Origin: Pelomonas sp047654785
Lineage (GTDB): Bacteria > Pseudomonadota > Gammaproteobacteria > Burkholderiales > Burkholderiaceae_C
Assembly: GCF_047654785.1 (NCBI RefSeq)
Contig: NZ_JASGKQ010000003.1
Location: forward strand, 1,736,001-1,800,000
Length of the DNA stretch: 64,000 nt
Reading direction: 5' to 3'
Below the pieces are notes generated by a model, which saw nothing but the letters and a program-made list of their open reading frames with translations, was not told the DNA's origin and searched no databases. The position numbers were made by a program, and so were the translations under genes. Of this stretch, positions 26,896 through 32,837 are shown one piece after another; within the stretch, counting starts at the first letter, position 1, and each line of letters starts with the position of its first letter.

Positions 26896-27994
26896 GGACT
26901 TACGCAAAACGCATCAAAACCGAAGGACTTCGCAGCTCCTGGCGCATCCGTTCGGACAGCCAACTGGTCTTGATCTGATACATCGAAGAGAGTTTTTCCT
27001 TGGCCACCGCCCGCAGCCGCAGCCAAACCAAGATCGCGCAGGCGATGTGGTTTCTCTGCATTCGCGCCTTGCGGCACTGACACTTCTCAACGCCCGTCAG
27101 CTGCTTGAGTTCTCGATGAAACTGCTCGATCTTCCAGCGCAGCGCACACGCCTTTTGCGTGCCCTGCGTCGAATCTTGAGCCAGATCGTTCGTCACGACC
27201 CAATCCGTGCGGTGGGAAGACACCGTCACCCGGAAGAGCTTCACCTTGTAGTCCCTGGGGAATCCCTTGATCTTGATCAGCTTGCCGCGCTCAGCCTCTT
27301 GTGCCGTCCAGCACAAGCCGCTCACTGCCCGGTACGGCGTTTGGCCGGCGCTGTCATCGACCAGCCGGTTGGCCTTGATCGGGCAGTAAAAGCGTCTGCC
27401 CAGGCTGTCCACCAGCAGCATCAGCTCCATCGTGGCGTACCAGGTGTCGAACAGCACCCGGGTGAAGGGCAGTGCTTTGTTGCCCGCAGCGCTGACCAAC
27501 ATGTCGCGCACGTGCTCCAGCTTGGTCTTGCCGTCCTGCTCGGGCGCAAACAATCGATAGTCGATGGGCCAATACTCGCCGGTGTCGGGGTTGACGTAGA
27601 GGCAGTTCACCAGGCCGATCCCTTTGATGATGCCGTGGGCATTGCCGCTGTACTGCCGGCGAACCAACTCGATCTGGTGCGAATGGCCTTTGTCGAGGAT
27701 GGTGTCGTCAAACACGATGCATCCCCGGGGGGATGGAACGATGTCACGCTGCGCATGCTCCCAGACCAAGCTGGCCGACAGCTTGTCGCCTTGCAGGTAT
27801 CGCTTCACCGCATCGTGGCTGAATCCCTGGCCGTGATCCGCAAAGTTCGTCATGGTGAAATTGGTCTGGCTGGTCAGGATGAACTGGCAGTAGTCGATTC
27901 TTTTGATGGACAACTTTGCATGCTGAGGTCGATGCGGCACATTATCCAACAAATACCATGCAGGGTCTATTTATTTAAACGTTTGCGTAAGTCC
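26896..27994 (-). mobile_element. IS701-like insertion sequence (1,099 bp)
   Basis: The ends are exact 13-bp inverted repeats: GGACTTACGCAAA at 26896-26908 and TTTGCGTAAGTCC at 27982-27994. One leftward transposase fills the element. The flanks are CCTA on the left and TAAA on the right, giving no clean 4-bp duplication. Reading the boundary as the YTAR target favoured by IS701 gives CTAG and CTAA, which differ in one base. The element lies between the truncated cassette 4 gene and an attC missing its left core. Confidence 0.85.
26900..27952 (-). CDS. IS701-family-like transposase
   Basis: 350 residues in the frame counted from a TTG at 27952; no ATG is available near the IS end in this frame, so the true start is uncertain. 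A DDE set is visible: Asp82-Asp83 in IVFDDTILDKGHS, Asp169 in RVLFDTWYA and Glu276/Glu281 in ALRWKIEQFHRELKQ. The DDT-x3-KxG motif and RWxIExFHRExK signature match the IS701 branch of the IS4-like DDE transposases. A family search would settle the exact group. The frame is uninterrupted, so the element may be active. Confidence 0.82.
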   Translation of the reverse strand: MLDNVPHRPQHAKLSIKRIDYCQFILTSQTNFTMTNFADHGQGFSHDAVKRYLQGDKLSASLVWEHAQRDIVPSPRGCIVFDDTILDKGHSHQIELVRRQYSGNAHGIIKGIGLVNCLYVNPDTGEYWPIDYRLFAPEQDGKTKLEHVRDMLVSAAGNKALPFTRVLFDTWYATMELMLLVDSLGRRFYCPIKANRLVDDSAGQTPYRAVSGLCWTAQEAERGKLIKIKGFPRDYKVKLFRVTVSSHRTDWVVTNDLAQDSTQGTQKACALRWKIEQFHRELKQLTGVEKCQCRKARMQRNHIACAILVWLRLRAVAKEKLSSMYQIKTSWLSERMRQELRSPSVLMRFA

Positions 27995-28049
27995 TAAATT
28001 CATTCAAGCCGACGCCGCTTCGCGGCGCGGCTTAATTCAGGCGTTAGGC
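27995..28049 (+). repeat. Truncated attC4 (left core removed by the IS)
   Basis: The sequence AATTCATTCAAGCCGACGCC to the right core GTTAGGC (28043-28049) matches attC2/5/6. Immediately left of it the expected GCCTAAC is replaced by the IS end plus TA. The site retains the right core that serves as 5' border of cassette 5 but cannot fold the outer stem. Confidence 0.8.
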
Positions 28050-28054
28050 CGCTC

Positions 28055-28348
28055 ATGAGTGAACTACAGCGACTTCAAGACTGGTATCGGGCTCAATGCA
28101 ATGAGGACTGGGAGCATTCGTTTGGCGTCAAGATCGATACGCTCGACAACCCAGGTTGGATGGTCAAGATTGATCTCGTGGAGACCGATCTAGAAGGGAA
28201 AGCCTTTGAGCCGCAGTCTCATGGGAATTCCGATACTGATACTGACTGGATTGTCTGCAAATTGGAGTCTGGGCAGTTTGTCGGCTACGGCGGTGCCAAT
28301 AATCTCGCCGAGTTGTTGCGTACTTTCCTCAATTGGGCCTGCGCGTGA
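28055..28348 (+). CDS. Cassette 5: Imm53-family immunity protein
   Basis: 97 residues matching the Imm53 pattern throughout: LQDWYRAQCNEDWEHSFGVKI, DTLDNPGWMVKIDLVETDLEGKAFE and WIVCKLESGQFVGYGGANNLAELLRTFLNW. Imm53 proteins are predicted immunity partners of polymorphic toxins. No toxin gene accompanies it: the cassette holds only this ORF. It would therefore act, if at all, as an orphan protecting against a toxin delivered by other strains. The start ATG lies 6 bases after the recombination core, so the Shine-Dalgarno must come from the attC junction or a leaderless mode. Confidence 0.85.
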   Translation: MSELQRLQDWYRAQCNEDWEHSFGVKIDTLDNPGWMVKIDLVETDLEGKAFEPQSHGNSDTDTDWIVCKLESGQFVGYGGANNLAELLRTFLNWACA

Positions 28349-28352
28349 CGCG

Positions 28353-28412
28353 GCCTAACAATTCATTCAAGCCGACGCCACTTCGTGGCGCGGCTTAATT
28401 CAGGCGTTAGGC
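28353..28412 (+). repeat. attC5 (60 bp)
   Basis: Left core GCCTAAC (28353), right core GTTAGGC (28406), hairpin tip ACGCCACTTCGTGGCG, arms as in attC2 with the extra unpaired C. Confidence 0.92.
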
Positions 28413-28427
28413 CGCAGAAGAACACTT

Positions 28428-28661
28428 ATGCCACTCGGTGATATTGCAGGCGAGGCACTTGGTGGCGTACTGCGCGTCATTGGACGCATCTTCGTTGAGA
28501 TCGTCTTTGAGCTGCTGGTCAAAGGGGCAGGCCACGTTCTGATCCGGCTGGTAAAGCCCAGGTCTGAGCCAAGCGAGGGCAGCTGCGCTATCGTAGGCTT
28601 GCTTTTCTGGGCTGCTGTGGTCATCGGTGGCTACTTCATCTACCGGGCTACAGCGGCCTAA
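28428..28661 (+). CDS. Cassette 6: 77-residue membrane protein of unknown function
   Basis: Starts MPLGDIAGEALGGVLRVIGRIFVEIVFELLVKGAG, an amphipathic/hydrophobic N-terminal helix, then a charged linker (VKPRSEPSEGS) and a clear C-terminal membrane helix (CAIVGLLFWAAVVIGGYFIYRA). The stop codon lies inside the left core of attC6. No family is recognised. The gene fills its cassette and uses the same frame throughout, so it is likely real. Confidence 0.7.
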   Translation: MPLGDIAGEALGGVLRVIGRIFVEIVFELLVKGAGHVLIRLVKPRSEPSEGSCAIVGLLFWAAVVIGGYFIYRATAA

Positions 28662-28715
28662 CAATTCATTCAAGCCGACCTTGCTTCGCAAGGCGGCTTA
28701 ATTCAGGCGTTAGAA
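28656..28715 (+). repeat. attC6 (60 bp)
   Basis: Left core GCCTAAC (28656), hairpin ACCTTGCTTCGCAAGG, right core GTTAGAA (28709). The last base differs from GTTRRRY, but bases after the G come from the next cassette, so this records cassette 7's own 5' end. Confidence 0.9.
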
Positions 28716-28718
28716 ATT

Positions 28719-28955
28719 ATGGGCCGCACCTGTGATTGCACATTTAACCGGCAAGCGCTATTATCCAGCGAAGTTGCCGTGTGTTTTTATTGCTTTAGTC
28801 AGTTCCCGCCGTGCGATATCACCGATTGGTGTGATGGAGAAAACAGCCCACAAACTACCATTTGTCCACACTGTGCCGTTGATTCAGTCGTTGGCTTCAA
28901 TGGCCCAGTTGATGTTCAGTGGGTCAAAGCACGGCACAAGCAATCATTCGAGTAA
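28719..28955 (+). CDS. Cassette 7: 78-residue Cys-rich (zinc-ribbon-like) protein
   Basis: Begins MGRTCDCTFNRQALLSSEVAVCFYC and has two CxxC pairs (CFYC at about 22-25 and CPHC near residue 49), spaced like a small zinc ribbon, plus other cysteines. The family is not recognised beyond similarity to short 'cytoplasmic proteins' seen in cassettes. The ATG lies only 4 bases past the recombination core. A competing frame from 28732 runs through the attC and is less plausible. Confidence 0.7.
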   Translation: MGRTCDCTFNRQALLSSEVAVCFYCFSQFPPCDITDWCDGENSPQTTICPHCAVDSVVGFNGPVDVQWVKARHKQSFE

Positions 28956-28966
28956 TTCCATGCCAG

Positions 28967-29026
28967 TCCTAACCATTCGCTCAAGCCGACCCGCATTCTG
29001 CGGGCGGCTTACCTAGTTCGTTAGGT
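28967..29026 (+). repeat. attC7 (60 bp)
   Basis: Left core TCCTAAC (28967, first base off consensus), arms CTCAAGCCG / CGGCTTACC around ACCCGCATTCTGCGGG, right core GTTAGGT (29020). The arms diverge from attC2/5/6, suggesting a different cassette source. Confidence 0.87.
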
Positions 29027-29226
29027 GCACGCGGTTTGCCCATGCAAAGTTCAGTGCTAAATCAGGCTCCAGCGCCCGTCCAGCAAGCGCTGGCAGCTAT
29101 GGTTTTGGTAGTTCAGGGCGCTCGGGTGCTGCGGGCAGCGCTGGCCCCAGCGCTGTGCGCTCAGTCAGCCTCGCGCCTAACTCTGCGCTCAAGCCGACCG
29201 CCTACGGCGGCGGCTTACCTTGGCCG
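29021..29226 (+). other. Cassette 8: short cassette without convincing ORF
   Basis: About 206 bases between two recombination points, including the attC. The only frame (TTG at 29036 or ATG at 29042, stop TAG at 29230) spends its last third reading through attC8, a common artefact. Its first part is Ala/Val-rich without a domain. The body holds two perfect inverted repeats sharing the AGCGC core: CCAGCGC/GCGCTGG at 29069-29093 (11-base loop) and CAGCGCTGG-CC-CCAGCGCTG at 29136-29155. It may encode a structured RNA or carry a promoter or a very small peptide. Confidence 0.6.
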
Positions 29227-29232
29227 TTAGGC
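29175..29232 (+). repeat. attC8 (58 bp)
   Basis: Left core GCCTAAC (29175), arms GCTCAAGCCG / CGGCTTACC, tip ACCGCCTACGGCGG, right core GTTAGGC (29226). Confidence 0.88.
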
Positions 29233-29239
29233 ACCATAG

Positions 29240-29737
29240 ATGCATCGCGCCTTCACCCTAATCCTGCTGATTCTTCCGACGGCCGCCATAGCGAACATGG
29301 TCTGGCCTGCGCTGTATTTGGTGAGCGGGTTGTATGTGTGGTGGGTTATCGTGGCTGGGATTGCCATAGAGTTCATTGCCATTCAGCGCCTCTTCTCACT
29401 TAGGCCGGGAAGAGCACTGCTTGTGGATGTCAGTGCCAACGCCGCTTCCGCGGCACTTGGCTTTATATTGATTCCGCTTGCCGGACTCTTGTACGAGATA
29501 TTTCCTGGGCTTCTAGTGAACTGGGCGTTCTCTTGGGGCACATTCAATCCAGTAGCTTGGGTCGCAACAGTGCTCCTGGCAGCTGGGATAAATGTCGCCG
29601 TCGAAGGTCTAGTTATGAAGCTCGCTTTCAAGCTGCCGCTAGCTCGTCAGACCAAGCTAGTTCTCTACGCTACCAACCTTGCAACAGTTGCGCTGGCCAT
29701 CTACCCAATGTCTCAGAGGTTGCGAAATGGTGCCTAA
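29240..29737 (+). CDS. Cassette 9: 165-residue polytopic membrane protein, unknown
   Basis: MHRAFTLILLILPTAAIANM is followed by about five further hydrophobic segments and little charge outside RLFSLRPGRA and KLPLARQTK. There is no recognisable motif. The stop codon overlaps the left core of the final, incomplete attC. The start ATG lies 7 bases after the recombination core of attC8. The lower GC, like that of the other cassettes, supports recent acquisition. Confidence 0.72.
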   Translation: MHRAFTLILLILPTAAIANMVWPALYLVSGLYVWWVIVAGIAIEFIAIQRLFSLRPGRALLVDVSANAASAALGFILIPLAGLLYEIFPGLLVNWAFSWGTFNPVAWVATVLLAAGINVAVEGLVMKLAFKLPLARQTKLVLYATNLATVALAIYPMSQRLRNGA

Positions 29738-29787
29738 CCAGTCGCTCGAGCCGACTCGCGTCGGCAAGCCGCCGCTCGCGGCTCAGC
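29732..29787 (+). repeat. Incomplete last attC (right core missing)
   Basis: The left core GCCTAAC (29732) and inner arms GCT-C-GAGCCG / CGGCTCAGC with the unpaired C are present, but the sequence then runs into CTTCTACAAGG with no GTTRRRY. This marks the right edge of the integron; cassette 9 can no longer be excised at its 3' end. Confidence 0.75.
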
Positions 29788-29829
29788 TTCTACAAGGGCT
29801 TCCCCATCTGTCAAGCGAATGATTCCCCT

Positions 29830-29856
29830 CGGGCCGCGCAGCGGCCCGATTCTTTT
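29830..29856 (+). terminator. Intrinsic terminator closing the cassette array
   Basis: CGGGCCGC-GCA-GCGGCCCG, an 8-bp perfect stem with 3-base loop, followed by ATTCTTTTC. It would stop transcription running out of the array. Confidence 0.75.
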
Positions 29857-30113
29857 CAACCTTCAGTTCCAGCCACGCCCGCACTTCTCGTCGAGTAGGG
29901 AGCCAGGTTGCGGAGTGCAAAACTACAACCGGTCATTGATGCAGCCCTTCATGGCTGCGGACCCTGATGACAGACACACGCGGGGGCCTCATTCGTTAGC
30001 CGAGGACGGCATCGGCCGCCTCCTTGAGCTGATCAGGCACACCCCGCGCAGGTCCGAACCTCGACTCATCGACGATCTGCGCTCACGCGGCGGAAGTCTT
30101 CTGTCTCTTCTCC

Positions 30114-30392
30114 TTGTCCGCCGCGCTGTCGGAGGCGCGACGGCTGCCCTATCAGCTGGGCGCGGAAGAATGGGCCTGCCCGGTGGCCGTGGCCCCGCTG
30201 TTCCCCAAGCGGCATCCCATCCACGGCAAGCGTTCGTTTCAAGCGCTCTGCCTGGCCTCGGCCTTGGCCCTGGATCTGCTGGCCGGCTTCAAGGAGAAAG
30301 GCGGCTCGCTTTTCATCGCGCCGGGCGAGGACTTCCCGCTGGAGGCCTACCGCACCGGCGCCGCGGCCCCGCCATTGCCGGGCGGGGCCTGA
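30114..30392 (+). pseudogene. Probable 3' remnant of a DUF6968-like gene
   Basis: A frame with host-like codon use encodes GAEEWACPVAVAPLFPKRHPIHGKRS, FQALCLASALALDLLAGFKEKGG and SLFIAPGEDFP. The layout (aromatic-Cys-Pro strand, 'G..SFQAL.LA...' helix) resembles the C-terminal half of small DUF6968-type proteins; this resemblance is from memory and weak. No credible start codon or N-terminal half exists, and only a TTG at 30114 opens it. It is read as a gene cut when the integron region formed. Confidence 0.4.
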
Positions 30393-30460
30393 CGCCGCTC
30401 GAAGCCGGCGCCCTGCCGCTGCCCGCCCCCCTCAGCCGCGCTCGGCGCGGCCGCGTGCGC

Positions 30461-31432
30461 TCACAGCCAGCCCGCGCGCCGGAAGCGCCAGTACAGCACG
30501 CCGCTGACCAGCGTGATCGCGCCCAGCGCCATCGGGTAGCCCAGCGCCCATTTCAGCTCCGGCATGTGCTCGAAGTTCATGCCCCAGATTCAGGCCAGCG
30601 CGGTGGACGCCGCGAAGATGGCGGCCCAGGCGGCCAGGCGCTTGGTGACCAGCGATTCGTCGATGGCCACCAGCGTCAGGTTGACCTGGGTGGCGGCGAT
30701 GATGGTTTCGCGCGCGGCGTCCAGGCTGGCCTGGATGCGCACGAGGTGGTCGTACACGTCGCGGAAGTAGTCCTGCAGCGTGTTGCACACCGCCGGCACG
30801 CGGCCGCCGTGCAGCTTGGCGGTGGCCTCCAGCAGCGGCATGACGGCATGGCGCAGCGTGGCCAGGCGCTGCTTCTGCGCGAACAGGCGCTGCACCACGG
30901 CCTGGCGGTCCTGGTGCGGCTGGAAGATGGTTTCCTCCAGCTGCTCCAGCTCGGCCTCGACGGCGTCGATCAGCGGGAAGTAGCGGTCCACCACCGCGTC
31001 CATCAGCGCGTACAGCACGAAGCCCGGCCCCAGCCGCAGCAGGTTCGGCTCGCGCTCGGCGCGCCCGCGCACGCCGAGGAAGCCCTGCTGGCTGCGGTGG
31101 CGCACCGACACGACGAAGCGCGCGCCGACGAACACATGCACCTCGCCCTCCGCCAGGCCGCCATCGGCCGTGGTTTCCAGCATCTGCACGACGGCGAACA
31201 GCATGTCGCCGTACTCCTCCACCTTGGGCCGCTGCTGGCCCTTGCGGGCGTCCTCCACCGCCAGCGGCGGCAGGTCCAGCTCGCGCTGCAGCAGGGCCAG
31301 TTCGTCGTCGTCCGGGTCGCGCAGCGCGATCCAGACGAAGCCGGAGGTGTTCGCCAGCGCCTCGGACACGCCCGCCAGCCCCGGCTCGGCGACGATGCGG
31401 CCGTCCTCGTACACGGCGCTGTTGATCAGCAT
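30461..31432 (-). pseudogene. corA: CorA-type magnesium/cobalt transporter with premature TGA before the GMN motif
   Basis: The frame from ATG 31432 codes for a CorA family protein: N-terminal alpha/beta domain, then FQPHQDRQAVVQRLFAQKQRLATLRHAVMPLL and the first membrane helix KRLAAWAAIFAASTALA. Codon 281 (30592-30590) is TGA. The same frame continues perfectly with IWGMNFEHMPELKWALGYPMALGAITLVSGVLYWRFRRAGWL and stops at 30461. The family has a glycine at this point (ALAGIWGMNF), so a single GGA-to-TGA change explains it. The truncated product would lack the GMN selectivity filter and helix 2 and could not transport. A sequencing error is the alternative. Confidence 0.88.
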
Positions 31433-31501
31433 GGCGGCGTCTCCCTTTTCTCGGTTGGCGCCGCATCGTCGCACGCCGCGGGGCGGCGCGCCGCAACGGC
31501 G

Positions 31502-32218
31502 TCAGGGCCGGTGGGCGGTCCCGGCGAGGGCGATGCCGTCGAGCTCGATGCCGCGCTCGCGGGCCAGGGCTTCCAGCACCGGCAGCAGCGGGCCCAGCCT
31601 CTCGTCCAGCGCGTCGCGCACGGTGTCGACGACGACCTGGGTGCTGCGCTCGATCTCGATGTGCACCGCATCGCCCACCGCCTTGTCGCCGAAGGTGGTC
31701 ATGCGCAGCGTCTCGGGGATCAGCCAGACCTCGAACCAGCCCGAGCCGTCGCGCTCGCGCCGCGCCTCGGCCACGGTCAGGCTGCAGCCGTTGACGCCGA
31801 CGTAGCCCTTGGCGAACACGTAGCGCATCCACGGCGCCGGCAGCGCGAAGCGGATCACGTGGTTGTTGTCCGGCGTGCGGATGGCGGCGATGCGGGCCGA
31901 CACGTCCACATGGCCCGACAACGGGTGGCCGCCGATCTCCACGCCTTCCTTCGCCGCGCGCTCCACGTTCAGGCCCGCGCCCACGGCCAGCCGGCCCAGC
32001 GTGGTCAGGCCCAGCGTCTGCGCCATCACGTCGAAGCTGGCCTCGCCCGGCGCGGGCCGGCCGGTGACGGTCAGGCACACGCCGTCGCAGGCCACGCTGG
32101 CGCCGATGGCCAGCCCGTCGTCGAAGCCCTCGGGGAAGGCCAGGCGCAGCGTGTGCAGCCCGTCGCGGGCCTCGATGGCGGCCACGCGCGCCACGCCCTG
32201 CACGATGCCGGTGAACAT
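31502..32218 (-). CDS. ribE: Riboflavin synthase, alpha chain
   Basis: Dismutates two 6,7-dimethyl-8-ribityllumazines to riboflavin. 238 residues with two lumazine-binding repeats. The first has MFTGIVQG, GASVACDGVCLTVT and GGHPLSGHVD; the second has KGYVGVNGCSLTVAEA and the strand ending WLIPETLRMTTF. It is about 30 residues longer than typical, owing to a C-terminal extension (VEALARERGIELDGIALAG). The ATG at 32218 overlaps the stop of the upstream ArsC-like gene (ATGA). Other rib genes are not in the window. Confidence 0.95.
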   Translation of the reverse strand: MFTGIVQGVARVAAIEARDGLHTLRLAFPEGFDDGLAIGASVACDGVCLTVTGRPAPGEASFDVMAQTLGLTTLGRLAVGAGLNVERAAKEGVEIGGHPLSGHVDVSARIAAIRTPDNNHVIRFALPAPWMRYVFAKGYVGVNGCSLTVAEARRERDGSGWFEVWLIPETLRMTTFGDKAVGDAVHIEIERSTQVVVDTVRDALDERLGPLLPVLEALARERGIELDGIALAGTAHRP

Positions 32219-32574
32219 CAGCGCCCCCCCTGGCGGGCCGCGAACGCGTCGGGCGAGAAGCCCAGCGTCAGCCCGCCGTCCGCCCAGCGGACGACCGGGC
32301 GCTTGATGACGCTGGGTTCGGCCAGCATCAGCGCGGTGGCGGACGCGTCGTCCACCACCGCGGCCCGGGCCGCGTCGCCGAGCTTGCGCCAGGTGGTGCC
32401 GGCGCGGTTGACGAGCTTGTCGCGGCCGAAGGCGGCCAGCCACGCGGGCAGCTCGGCGGCGGGAACGCCCTGTTTCTTGAAGTCATGGAAGCCGGCTTCG
32501 AGGCCGTGTTCCGCCAGCCAGGCGCGTGCCTTCTTGACGGTGTCGCAGTTGGGGATGCCGTAGACGGTGATCAT
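32218..32574 (-). CDS. ArsC/Spx-family reductase-like protein (YffB type)
   Basis: 118 residues, thioredoxin-like ArsC fold: ITVYGIPNCDTVKKARAWL (CxxT-type active-site loop, single Cys), YHDF-like FHDFKKQGV, RAGTTWRKLG and EPSVIKRPVV. This matches the YffB group, which binds glutathione rather than acting as a true arsenate reductase. The ATG at 32574 is preferred over a GTG three codons earlier. The gene is followed without gap by ribE and lies divergently from aat, with a MITE between them. Confidence 0.9.
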   Translation of the reverse strand: MITVYGIPNCDTVKKARAWLAEHGLEAGFHDFKKQGVPAAELPAWLAAFGRDKLVNRAGTTWRKLGDAARAAVVDDASATALMLAEPSVIKRPVVRWADGGLTLGFSPDAFAARQGGR

Positions 32575-32603
32575 GGCCGCCACCGTACCATGCCGCCCAT
32601 GAT

Positions 32604-32837
32604 CCTAAATCCGGCAGTTGACCGCTTGCCATTCATCGAACGTGCTGGTGCTCCAACACCTTGTCGGCCATGCGGAGATCACCACGTCGGTGGGCAGCGC
32701 TGCATGCCCGCTGGTCTGGCGCTGCGGCCCGCTGGCGGCGTTGCTCCTCCTCGCGGGCATGAGCCCGCAGCGTCGTCGCGCCTTGCCAGCGGCCCGCCTC
32801 ACCAGCCCCTCGGGCATGCCCAACTGCCGGATTTAGG
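32604..32837. mobile_element. Non-autonomous transposon (MITE), 234 bp, with 5-bp target duplication
   Basis: The ends are perfect 17-bp inverted repeats, CCTAAATCCGGCAGTTG (32604-32620) and its complement (32821-32837). ATGAT stands as a direct repeat on both sides (32599-32603 and 32838-32842). The interior has no transposase or plausible ORF. The right ATGAT contains the start codon of aat. The mobilising transposase family is not identified. Confidence 0.85.

Larger units (their letters stand above)
23397..29787. mobile_element. Chromosomal integron: intI, attI region and nine cassettes
   Basis: A leftward integron integrase is followed by an attI region and rightward cassettes, each closed by an attC site. 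The sites at 25032, 25520, 26220, 28353, 28656, 28967 and 29175 are complete; one is cut by an IS (remnant 27995-28049) and the last (29732) lacks its right core. Most attCs are 57-60 bp and closely alike (AATTCATTCAAGCCGAC...CGGCTTAATTCAGGCGTTAG), the uniformity expected of a sedentary chromosomal array. Cassette GC is lower than in the neighbouring genes. Cassettes are bounded approximately at 24546, 25083, 25574, 26340, (IS), 28044, 28407, 28710, 29021, 29227 and 29787. Confidence 0.93.
29788..30460. other. Post-integron scar region without an intact gene
   Basis: About 670 bases of mixed composition between the array and corA. It holds a strong rightward hairpin terminator (29830) and, from about 30090, a frame with host-like GC that looks like the 3' half of a lost gene (listed separately). 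Nothing recognisable was found between 29860 and 30080. Confidence 0.5.

Noticed and set aside
28967..29232. attC repeats as a CRISPR array
   Set aside because: Spacing is irregular, spacers are genes, and the repeats have the attC core and stem structure; no cas genes are present.
30590..30592. TGA in corA as selenocysteine or programmed read-through
   Set aside because: No SECIS-like hairpin is apparent directly after it, and CorA proteins have glycine, not cysteine, here; a point mutation or error is simpler.
32604..32837. 72-codon frame inside the MITE as a transposase fragment
   Set aside because: It starts and stops in the terminal repeats and has no transposase motif.
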